NCBI GenBank assembly: GCA_023390155.1
Contig: JAEWDJ010000492.1
Coordinates: 1-5,497, forward strand
Length of the DNA: 5,497 nucleotides
DNA from: Actinomycetes bacterium
GTDB lineage: Bacteria; Actinomycetota; Actinomycetes; Actinomycetales; Microbacteriaceae
Direction of reading: 5' to 3'
In this document: positions 1 through 5,497 of the stretch, in pieces
Position numbering within the stretch: position 1 is the stretch's first letter
Layout of the letters: every line of letters begins with the position of its first letter
Made by a program: the position numbers and the translations under genes
Notes under the pieces: generated by a model
The model's database searches: none
Told to the model about the DNA's origin: nothing
Seen by the model: the letters and a program-made list of their open reading frames with translations, nothing else

Positions 1-35
1 CGGGCCCCCCCCGGCGCCCGGGGGGGGGGGGCCCG
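1..35 (+). terminator. All-G/C intergenic hairpin, possible attenuator or terminator ahead of the permease genes
   Basis: Positions 1-12 and 24-35 are perfect inverted repeats (a CGGG followed by eight C, answered by eight G and then CCCG) around an 11-nt spacer that itself starts with the palindrome GGCGCC. The whole 35 nt is G or C, and includes a run of eight C (5-12) and a run of twelve G (20-31). No T tract follows, so it is not a classical intrinsic terminator, although U-poor hairpin terminators are common in high-GC actinobacteria. In CUT1 sugar-transport operons a hairpin often lies between the binding-protein gene and the permease genes and lowers expression of the permeases. That role here is inference, because the upstream gene is outside the window. 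The stem may continue beyond position 1. The homopolymers are also error-prone to sequence. Confidence 0.5.
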
Positions 36-73
36 CACCCTGCCTCGACCCTCCCAGCACACCGGAGATCCGC

Positions 74-1210
74 ATGACCACCGTCACCCGCCCCGAGACC
101 GCGACAGCGGCACGGAGCGACCGGGATGCGCGCACGGCGCTCACCTTCAAGCAGAAGCTCAGCCGCTTCGACGTCAAGGCGTCGCCCTACTTCTACGTGG
201 CGCCGTTCTTCGTCCTCTTCGGCCTGGTCGGGCTCTTCCCGCTGATCTACACGTTCGTCGTGTCGCTCAACAAGTGGAACCTGCTCACCGGCCCGGGCGA
301 GTGGGTCGGCTTCGGCAACTACATCGCCGAGCTGCAGGACCCGTTCTTCTGGAACTCGCTCTTCAACACCGTCAGCATCTTCCTGCTGTCCGCCATCCCC
401 CAGCTCATCGCCGCCGTCTTCATCGCGGCCGTGCTGGACCAGAACATCCGCGCCAAGACCTTCTGGCGGATGAGCGTCCTCCTCCCCTACGTCGTCACCC
501 CGGTCGCCGTCACCCTCATCTTCTCGAGCGCGTTCGACGAGAAGTACGGCCTCATCAACAACATGCTCCAGGCCGTGGGCCTCGACCCGGTGATGTGGAA
601 GACCGAGACCTTCCCGTCGCACGTCGCGATCGCCACCATGGTCAACTGGCGCTGGACCGGGTACAACGCCCTCATCCTCCTCGCGGCCATGCAGGCCGTG
701 CCGCGCGACATCCACGAGTCCGCCGCGCTCGACGGCGCCGGATCGTTCCGCCGGTTCTTCTCGATCACGCTGCCGAGCATCCGGCCCACGATGATCTTCG
801 TCATCATCACGGCGACAATCGGCGGCCTCCAGATCTTCACCGAGCCGAAGCTGTTCAACCCGTCGAGCGCCATCCCGGGCGGCCCGCAGCGGCAGTACCA
901 GACCACCGTGCTCTACCTGTGGGACATGGCCTTCAACCGGCAGAACTTCGGCAAGGCCTCCGCGATCGCCTGGATGCTCTTCCTGCTGATCGTGCTCTTC
1001 GGCGTCCTCAACTTCCTGATCTCGCGGCGCATCGCCTCCACGGAGGCGCGCCTGCACTCGAAGCGCACCGCGAAGCGCCTGGCCCGCAGCCGGGCCGCAG
1101 GGGCCGCGTCCGCGGGCACAACCGGCGCCGACTCCGACACCGACTCCACCACCGATCCCGCCGAGGGCGCCCGCGCCCTGGTCGCCGCGAGCGAGGAGAA
1201 GAACCTGTGA
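74..1210 (+). CDS. ABC sugar transporter permease, MalF/CebF type (CUT1 family)
   Basis: This is one of the two integral-membrane subunits of a carbohydrate ABC importer, predicted to form half of the translocation channel in the cytoplasmic membrane. The 378-residue product has a polar N-terminal tail (about 1-38) and a first membrane segment at about 39-64. Further hydrophobic segments lie near 97-120, 130-152, 185-207, 239-256 and 294-318. The diagnostic permease EAA loop is at about 215-234, with E215, A217, D220-G221-A222 and the I-x-L-P ending at 231-234; it contacts the ATPase. A charged, Ala/Thr/Asp-rich C-terminal tail (about 320-378) extends past the last membrane helix and makes the protein longer than many relatives. 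The ATG has a GGAG at 64-67 with 6-nt spacing, and there is no in-frame start upstream in the window. The gene overlaps the next permease by 4 nt. Its link to the GH1 gene suggests beta-glucosides such as cellobiose as substrate; that specificity is inferred from context only. Confidence 0.93.
   Translation: MTTVTRPETATAARSDRDARTALTFKQKLSRFDVKASPYFYVAPFFVLFGLVGLFPLIYTFVVSLNKWNLLTGPGEWVGFGNYIAELQDPFFWNSLFNTVSIFLLSAIPQLIAAVFIAAVLDQNIRAKTFWRMSVLLPYVVTPVAVTLIFSSAFDEKYGLINNMLQAVGLDPVMWKTETFPSHVAIATMVNWRWTGYNALILLAAMQAVPRDIHESAALDGAGSFRRFFSITLPSIRPTMIFVIITATIGGLQIFTEPKLFNPSSAIPGGPQRQYQTTVLYLWDMAFNRQNFGKASAIAWMLFLLIVLFGVLNFLISRRIASTEARLHSKRTAKRLARSRAAGAASAGTTGADSDTDSTTDPAEGARALVAASEEKNL
1193..1201 (+). 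promoter_or_regulatory. Shine-Dalgarno site fixing the GTG start of the second permease
   Basis: The purine run GAGGAGAAG lies inside the last codons of the first permease gene, and its GAGGAG core ends 8 nt before the GTG at 1207. It selects this GTG, which overlaps the preceding stop codon as GTGA, over far-upstream starts in the same open frame that would run antiparallel to no known family and overlap the first permease. Overlap plus a strong site suggests translational coupling of the two permeases in equal amounts. Confidence 0.75.
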
Positions 1211-2100
1211 CCACCACCGTCTCCAAGCCCCCCGCCTCCGCCGCCGAGCGTGCACCGCGGGCGCCGAAGCGCAAGGCGCTCGGCATCGACCGCCGCCCGG
1301 GATTCCTCACCTACGGCATCCTCTTCGTCCTCTTCGTCGGCGGCGCCTACCCGCTCTGGTGGTCGTACGTCGCCGGATCCAGCGACAGCACGGTGCTCAC
1401 CGCGACCTGGCCGCCGCTGCTGCCGGGCGGGCAGTTCTGGACGAACATCGGGGAGGTGCTCGGCACCGTGCCGTTCTGGCAGGCGCTCGGCAACTCGATC
1501 ATCGTCTCCACCGTCATCACCGCCTCCGTCGTCCTGTTCTCGACGCTGGCCGGCTACGCCTTCGCCAAGCTGCGCTTCCGCGGCCGGGAGGGGCTCATGG
1601 TGTTCGTCATCGCGACGCTCGCCGTGCCGACCCAGCTGGGCATCATCCCGCTCTTCATGGTGATGAAGCAGTTCGGCTGGACCGGCACGCTCGGCGCGGT
1701 GATCGTGCCGACCCTGGTCACGGCGTTCGGCGTCTTCTTCATGCGGCAGTACCTCGTCGACGTCATCCCGGAGGAGCTCATCGAGGCCGCCCGCGTCGAC
1801 GGCGCCAACATGATCCGCACGTTCTGGCACGTCGGCGTCCCGGCCGCCCGCCCGGCCATGGCCATCCTCGGCCTGTTCACCTTCATGACCGCCTGGACCG
1901 ACTACCTCTGGCCGCTGCTCGTCGCCCCGCAGAACCCGACGCTGCAGGTCGCGCTCAGCCAGCTCCAGTCCGCCAAGTACGTCGACTACTCGATCGTGCT
2001 CGCCGGAGCGGTGCTCGCGACCATCCCCCTGCTCATCCTCTTCGTGCTCGCCGGCCGGCAGCTGGTCTCCGGCATCATGGCCGGCGCGGTGAAAGGCTAA
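1207..2100 (+). CDS. ABC sugar transporter permease, MalG/CebG type (CUT1 family)
   Basis: This is the second channel-forming subunit of the same importer, expected to pair with the product of the preceding gene and with a cytoplasmic ATPase dimer. With the GTG start the product is 297 residues, normal for MalG-like proteins. A Pro/Ala/Arg/Lys-rich cytoplasmic tail (about 1-30) precedes the first membrane segment (33-54). Other hydrophobic segments are near 95-120, 130-152, 160-180, 216-238 and 262-283. The EAA loop is textbook: I187-P-E-E-L-I-E193-A-A-R-V-D198-G-A, then V211-P212. The C-terminus, with R284-Q-L-V-S-G and a terminal A-V-K-G, is the typical MalG-family ending. The frame is open for 311 codons further upstream, but that part overlaps the first permease in another frame and resembles nothing, so it is not coding. 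The stop is 2 nt before the beta-glucosidase ATG, indicating a single transcript. Confidence 0.94.
   Translation: MTTTVSKPPASAAERAPRAPKRKALGIDRRPGFLTYGILFVLFVGGAYPLWWSYVAGSSDSTVLTATWPPLLPGGQFWTNIGEVLGTVPFWQALGNSIIVSTVITASVVLFSTLAGYAFAKLRFRGREGLMVFVIATLAVPTQLGIIPLFMVMKQFGWTGTLGAVIVPTLVTAFGVFFMRQYLVDVIPEELIEAARVDGANMIRTFWHVGVPAARPAMAILGLFTFMTAWTDYLWPLLVAPQNPTLQVALSQLQSAKYVDYSIVLAGAVLATIPLLILFVLAGRQLVSGIMAGAVKG
2091..2096 (+). promoter_or_regulatory. Ribosome binding site of the beta-glucosidase gene
   Basis: GAAAGG, formed by the last codons of the second permease, ends 6 nt before the ATG at 2103. It supports this ATG as the start although the open frame continues far upstream. The family's conserved N-terminal strand (residues 9-23 from this ATG) also begins at the usual distance from the start. 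Confidence 0.65.
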
Positions 2101-2102
2101 GA

Positions 2103-3605
2103 ATGACCGACAACCGCTGGCCCGACGGCTTCCTGTGGGGCTCCGCCACGGCCGCCGCGCAGATCGAGGGCGCCGCCCACGAGGACGGCAAGGAGGACTC
2201 CATCTGGGATGCCTTCGCCCGCGTCCCGAACGCGATCGCCGGCGGGGACACCCCCGAGCGCGCGGTGGACCACTACCACCGCATGCCGGAGGATGTCGCC
2301 CTCATGGCCTCGCTCGGCCTGCAGTCGTACCGCTTCTCGACCTCGTGGGCCCGCGTCAAGCCGGGCGACCGCGAGGTGAACCAGGCCGGGCTCGACTTCT
2401 ACAGCCGGCTCGTCGACGAGCTGCTCGGCGCGGGGATCCTGCCCTGGCTGACGCTCTACCACTGGGACCTGCCGCAGGCCCTCGAGGAGAACGGCGGCTG
2501 GGCGAACCGCGACACCGCGTTCCGCTTCCGCGACTACGCCGTGGCCGTCTACGACGCGCTCGGCGACCGGGTGGACCACTGGACCACCTTCAACGAGCCG
2601 CTCTGCTCCTCCCTCATCGGGTACGCCGCGGGTGAGCACGCGCCCGGCCGCCGGGAGCCGGCGGCCGCGCTGGCGGCGCTGCACCACCAGCACCTCGCAC
2701 ACGGGCTGGCCGTGACGGCCATCCGCGAGCGGGCGGGCTTCTCCGCCGCCGCGGCGGGCGACGCCGACCGGGCGGAGCGCCTCCGCCTCGGCATCACGCT
2801 CAACCTGACCACCGCGGTCCCGAACGATCCCACCGACCCCGTCGACCTCGACGCGGCCCGCCGCATCCACGGCCTGTGGAACCGGATGTACCTCGAGCCG
2901 CTGCTGTACGGCGCCTACCCGGCCGACGTGCTGGAGGACCTGCGCGAGCACCGGTTCGAGGAGCTGGTGCGGGAGGGCGACCTCTTCACCATCGCGCAGC
3001 CGATCGACTTCCTCGGCGTGAACCACTACCACGACGACAACGTCAGCGGCCATCCCGCGCCCGCCGACGACCCGGCCCCGGTCGTGCCGACGGACAGCCC
3101 GAAGTCGTCGCCCTTCGTCGGCAGCGAGTTCGTGACCTTCCCGTCGCGTCATCTGCCGACGACCGCCATGGGCTGGGAGGTCAACCCCGACGGGCTGCGC
3201 CGCCTGCTCGTCCGCCTCACGGCCGACTACCCCACCCTCCCGCCGCTCTACATCACCGAGAACGGCGCCTCCTACGACGATGTGACCGACCCGGACGGCC
3301 GCATCCGCGACACGGAGCGGGAGGCGTACATCCTCGCCCACGTCGACGCCGTGCGCGCCGCGATCGCCGAGGGGGCCGACGTGCGCGGCTACTTCGTCTG
3401 GTCGCTGCTCGACAACTTCGAATGGGCGTGGGGCTACGCCAAGCGCTTCGGCATCGTGTCCGTCGACTACGAGACGCAGGTGCGCACCGTGAAGGAGTCG
3501 GGCCATGCGTTCGCCCGCCTCATCGCCGCCGCGCGGCAGGCCGGCGCCCCCGATGCACAGGTGGATGCGCCCGCAGACGTCGAGGCCGCGACGGCCCGCG
3601 CCTAA
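2103..3605 (+). CDS. Glycoside hydrolase family 1 beta-glucosidase (cytoplasmic)
   Basis: This is a retaining beta-glucosidase expected to split imported cellobiose or other beta-glucosides into monosaccharides. The 500-residue product is near the usual 440-480 of the family, with about 20 extra C-terminal residues rich in Ala and Asp. It covers the whole TIM-barrel domain: the N-terminal FLWGSATAAAQIEGA block (10-24, glycone-binding Q20), H120-W121 in YHWDLP, the acid/base glutamate E165 in TFNEP, N307-H-Y309, the nucleophile E386 in YITENG, and W433 with E440-W441. E440-W441 in NFEW, and the absence of the Ser/Lys signature of 6-phospho-beta-glucosidases, indicate a non-phosphorylated substrate, in keeping with ABC rather than PTS uptake. 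There is no signal peptide, so the enzyme is intracellular. An Ala-rich loop at about 211-222 looks like a small lineage insertion. It sits 2 nt after the second permease and 27 nt before the LacI gene. A beta-galactosidase or broad beta-glycosidase activity cannot be excluded from sequence. Confidence 0.96.
   Translation: MTDNRWPDGFLWGSATAAAQIEGAAHEDGKEDSIWDAFARVPNAIAGGDTPERAVDHYHRMPEDVALMASLGLQSYRFSTSWARVKPGDREVNQAGLDFYSRLVDELLGAGILPWLTLYHWDLPQALEENGGWANRDTAFRFRDYAVAVYDALGDRVDHWTTFNEPLCSSLIGYAAGEHAPGRREPAAALAALHHQHLAHGLAVTAIRERAGFSAAAAGDADRAERLRLGITLNLTTAVPNDPTDPVDLDAARRIHGLWNRMYLEPLLYGAYPADVLEDLREHRFEELVREGDLFTIAQPIDFLGVNHYHDDNVSGHPAPADDPAPVVPTDSPKSSPFVGSEFVTFPSRHLPTTAMGWEVNPDGLRRLLVRLTADYPTLPPLYITENGASYDDVTDPDGRIRDTEREAYILAHVDAVRAAIAEGADVRGYFVWSLLDNFEWAWGYAKRFGIVSVDYETQVRTVKESGHAFARLIAAARQAGAPDAQVDAPADVEAATARA
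2645..2667 (+). repeat. 10-bp perfect G/C hairpin inside the beta-glucosidase gene
   Basis: Positions 2645-2654 and 2658-2667 are exact inverted repeats separated by GAG at 2655-2657, giving a possible very stable short hairpin in the mRNA. It encodes a loop segment (about residues 181-189) downstream of the acid/base motif. In DNA this rich in G and C such repeats arise by chance, so no function is claimed. Confidence 0.5.
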
Positions 3606-3620
3606 CATGGACGACGGACG

Positions 3621-3628
3621 GGAGGGAG
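3621..3628 (+). promoter_or_regulatory. Strong Shine-Dalgarno site of the LacI-family gene
   Basis: GGAGGGAG in the 27-nt gap after the beta-glucosidase stop codon lies 4 nt (7 nt when counted from the GGAGG core) before the ATG at 3633. It is the best ribosome-binding match in the window and fixes the start. Two nearby alternatives, an ATG at 3607 and a GTG at 3628, are out of frame with the regulator. No convincing -10/-35 pair or LacI-type operator is visible in this gap. Confidence 0.75.
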
Positions 3629-3632
3629 TGCG

Positions 3633-4655
3633 ATGACCACGGAGCAGGTGGACAGCGCGGCCGTGCCCACCCTGGAGGCGGTCGCGGCACGCGCCGGCGT
3701 CTCGCGCGCCACCGTGTCGCGCGTGGTCAACGGCTCGACCAAGGTCACACCGGAGGTGGCCGCCGCGGTGACCGCCGCCATCGCCGACCTCAACTACGTG
3801 CCGAACCGCGCCGCCCGTTCGCTCGCCTCCCGTCGCACGCAGGTGATCGCGCTGGTCGTGCCGGAGTCGACGGCCAAGGTCTTCGCCGACCCGTTCTTCG
3901 CCTCCATCGTCCAGGGCGTCGCGCTCAGCCTCGCCGACACCGAGTACACGCTCAACATGGTCATCTCGTCGGAGACAAACCCCGACAAGACGCGGCGCTA
4001 CCTCATGGGCGGCAACGTGGACGGCGCGCTCGTCGTCTCGCACCACTCGGGCGACCACTCCTACGCCCAGTTGGGCACCTCGCTGCCGATCGTCTTCGGC
4101 GGGCGGCCGGTGGGCGACGCGACGGGCGACTCGTACTTCGTCGACGTGGACAACGTCTCCGGCGCCGCCGGAGCCGCCACCCACCTCATCGAGCGCGGCC
4201 GCCGCACCATCGCGCTCATCACCGGGCCGCAGGACATGCCGGCCGGTCTCGACCGGCTCACCGGCTGGCGCCAGGCCCTCGACGCGCACGGGCTCGACAG
4301 TTCCATCGTCGAGTACGGCGACTTCTCCCCGCTCTCGGGCAAGGAGGCCATGCGGCGCCTGCTCGCCCGGGGGCTCCCGATCGACGGGCTCTTCGCCGCC
4401 AACGACCAGATGGCGGCCGGCGCCTACTCGGCCATCCGGGAGGCCGGGCTCAGCATCCCGGACGACATCGCCGTGGTCGGCTTCGACGACGACAACTTCG
4501 GCATCACGGCCGCGCCGCCGCTGACGACGGTGCACCAGCCGTCCATCGGCCTCGGCGAGGCGATGGCGCGCGTGCTGGTCCGCCGCATCCAGGGAGAGCC
4601 GGCCGACCGCGTGACGCTGCTGCCCACCGAGCTGGTCGTGCGCGAATCCACCTGA
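3633..4655 (+). CDS. LacI/GalR-family transcriptional regulator, probable repressor of the beta-glucoside operon
   Basis: This is a ligand-responsive DNA-binding protein that most likely represses the adjacent transport and hydrolase genes until cellobiose or a related sugar binds. The 340-residue product has the standard family length. The N-terminal helix-turn-helix spans about 13-34 (TLEAVAARAGVSRATVSRVVNG split as helix 13-20, turn, recognition helix 24-32). A hinge helix lies at about 58-66, with the minor-groove leucine at L64 in R-S-L-A-S. The periplasmic-binding-like effector domain runs from about 70 to 335, with the DPFF motif at 86-89, the A-N-D-Q element at 256-259, and G-F-D-D at 283-286. 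It follows the beta-glucosidase after 27 nt on the same strand, so it is probably co-transcribed and autoregulated. CelR and CebR are the best-known functional analogues from this context; the actual effector cannot be read from sequence. Confidence 0.94.
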   Translation: MTTEQVDSAAVPTLEAVAARAGVSRATVSRVVNGSTKVTPEVAAAVTAAIADLNYVPNRAARSLASRRTQVIALVVPESTAKVFADPFFASIVQGVALSLADTEYTLNMVISSETNPDKTRRYLMGGNVDGALVVSHHSGDHSYAQLGTSLPIVFGGRPVGDATGDSYFVDVDNVSGAAGAATHLIERGRRTIALITGPQDMPAGLDRLTGWRQALDAHGLDSSIVEYGDFSPLSGKEAMRRLLARGLPIDGLFAANDQMAAGAYSAIREAGLSIPDDIAVVGFDDDNFGITAAPPLTTVHQPSIGLGEAMARVLVRRIQGEPADRVTLLPTELVVREST

Positions 4656-4664
4656 GCCTCTCCG

Positions 4665-5497
4665 TCACCGCTGCGACAGGGCTGGTCCGCCGACTTCGAC
4701 GACCGCGGCCAGCAACTCCCCCACCAGCCCGGCGTAGTCCAGCCCGAGCGCGGCGTACATCCGCGGCACCTGCGAGCGCTCGGTGAACCCCGGCGCGGTG
4801 TTCACCTCGTTGAGGATCGGGCCGGAGGCCGTGAGGAAGAAGTCGAAGCGGGCGACACCCGCGCACCCGAGACTCTCGTAGAGCGCGAGCGCCGCCGCCT
4901 CGAGGGCCGCCCGCTCGCCGGGCGCGAGGCGGGCGGGCACGGTGAAGGAGGCGCTGCCGTCGTATTTCTGGTCGCGGTCGAACACCTCCCCCGGCGCGAC
5001 GCCGATCTCGAGGGCGGTGGAGGGCCGGAGGGCGCCGGTGCGGTCGCGGAAGACCGCGATGTCGACCTCGCGGCCGGTCACGAACTCCTCGACCAGCGCG
5101 GCTCCGCCCGCCGCGAGCGCATGATCGATGGCGGCAGGGAGGTGTGCCGGGTCGCGGACGATCGAGACGCCGTTGCTCGACCCTCCCGTCGTCGGTTTCA
5201 CGACCGCGGGAAAGGCGAGGGCGACGGACGCGTCGCGGTCGCGGACGAGCGCCGCGCGAGCGGTCGCGAGGCCGAGTGCGTCCGCGACGAGCTTCGTGAC
5301 CCACTTGTCCATGCCGAGGGCTCCGGCGCGGACGGGCGAGCCGACGTAGGGGACACCGGTCAGCTCGAGCAGGCCGGCGACGGCGCCGTCCTCGCCGTTG
5401 ACGCCGTGCAGCACGGGGAACGCGACATCGCAGCCGCCGAGGAGGGAGACGGCCGCCGCGGCGGAGATCGCACCCGCCGCATCCCGCCAGCCGCCGT
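4665..5497 (-). CDS. ddl: D-alanine--D-alanine ligase (C-terminal part; 5' end beyond the window)
   Basis: This ATP-grasp enzyme joins two D-alanines for peptidoglycan precursors in the cytoplasm. The frame is open from the stop at 4665-4667 to the window edge, giving 276 visible residues out of roughly 310-370 in the family, so the N-terminus with the first catalytic Glu is missing. Reading from the edge, A-F-P-V-L-H-G-V-N-G-E-D-G starts at about nt 5423. M-D-K follows, then K-P-T-T-G-G-S-S-N-G-V-S with the catalytic-triad serine at about nt 5178-5180, and the E-E-F acidic strand. Next is D-R-D-Q-K-Y, whose tyrosine (about nt 4962-4964) aligns by eye with Y216 of E. coli DdlB. The metal/ATP site is A-R-F-D and then N-E-V-N-T-A-P-G-F-T. 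All visible catalytic residues are intact. A GTG at 5414 would start inside the conserved domain and is not the real start. The gene converges on the LacI gene with a 9-nt gap. A paralogue or a D-Ala-D-X ligase is less likely because the tyrosine is kept. Confidence 0.93.
   Translation of the reverse strand, partial: GGWRDAAGAISAAAAVSLLGGCDVAFPVLHGVNGEDGAVAGLLELTGVPYVGSPVRAGALGMDKWVTKLVADALGLATARAALVRDRDASVALAFPAVVKPTTGGSSNGVSIVRDPAHLPAAIDHALAAGGAALVEEFVTGREVDIAVFRDRTGALRPSTALEIGVAPGEVFDRDQKYDGSASFTVPARLAPGERAALEAAALALYESLGCAGVARFDFFLTASGPILNEVNTAPGFTERSQVPRMYAALGLDYAGLVGELLAAVVEVGGPALSQR

Noticed and set aside
51..56. CTCCCA resembling half of a CebR-type operator upstream of the first permease
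   Set aside because: The opposite half-site is absent, and a 6-nt match is expected by chance in this composition. A real operator should be a near-perfect palindrome.
274..1206. Upstream extension of the second permease frame
   Set aside because: It overlaps the first permease in another frame and encodes Arg/Pro/His-rich sequence with no membrane helices. The GTG at 1207 with GAGGAG upstream gives a normal-length MalG-type protein.
2097..4535. Very long open frame on the - strand (812 codons) opposite the GH1 and LacI genes
   Set aside because: Its translation is rich in Arg, Gly, Val, Asp and Glu repeats with no domain or membrane pattern. It is the expected mirror of codon bias in GC-rich genes, and both + strand genes it covers have intact catalytic or DNA-binding motifs.
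4773..4782. CGAGCGCTCG palindrome resembling the core of LacI-family operators
   Set aside because: It lies within the ddl coding sequence near the conserved P-G-F-T-E-R-S segment, lacks the outer operator bases, and such 10-nt palindromes are frequent in GC-rich coding DNA.
2876..4786. Long + strand open frame (636 codons) spanning the end of the GH1 gene, all of the LacI gene and the start of the ddl region
   Set aside because: It crosses three well-supported genes in a different frame and encodes an Arg/Pro/Ala/His-rich low-complexity product with no family resemblance.
4665..5414. Complete 249-residue ddl gene starting at the GTG at 5414
   Set aside because: The frame stays open to the window edge, and the upstream codons encode conserved family sequence (D-V-A-F-P before L-H-G). 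The gene is therefore truncated by the window, not short.

Overview
The window is uniformly GC-rich, densely packed DNA with third-position G/C bias, GTG/ATG starts and strong Shine-Dalgarno sites. This points to a high-GC actinobacterium. The gene set and order would suit Microbacteriaceae or related Actinomycetota, but that assignment is inference from style and not from a phylogenetic marker.

Layout. Positions 1-73 are intergenic and contain a striking all-G/C hairpin (1-35). It probably lies between an upstream, unseen substrate-binding-protein gene and the transporter genes. Four co-directional + strand genes follow: a MalF/CebF-type ABC sugar permease (74-1210), a MalG/CebG-type permease (1207-2100, overlapping the first by 4 nt), a cytoplasmic GH1 beta-glucosidase (2103-3605, 2-nt gap), and a LacI-family regulator (3633-4655, 27-nt gap). 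A convergent, window-truncated D-alanine--D-alanine ligase gene (4665-5497, - strand) begins its 3' end only 9 nt after the LacI stop codon. No gap between genes exceeds 75 nt.

How it works together. The first four genes read as the membrane, hydrolase and control part of a beta-glucoside (probably cellobiose or cello-oligosaccharide) uptake operon. An external lipoprotein would capture the sugar. The two permeases form the channel, and an ATPase not encoded here, plausibly a shared MsiK-type subunit, powers it. The imported non-phosphorylated disaccharide is cleaved in the cytoplasm by the GH1 enzyme. The LacI regulator probably represses the operon until a sugar ligand binds. The architecture resembles Streptomyces cebEFG-bglC/cebR and Thermobifida bglABC/celR. 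The Ddl gene belongs to peptidoglycan precursor synthesis and looks functionally unrelated.

I found no mobile element, CRISPR, RNA gene or clearly new system. The window looks like an ordinary catabolic operon next to a housekeeping-type gene. The few points worth a second look are the intergenic hairpin with its G12 tract, the charged tail of the first permease, the tight convergent junction, and details of the Ddl active site.
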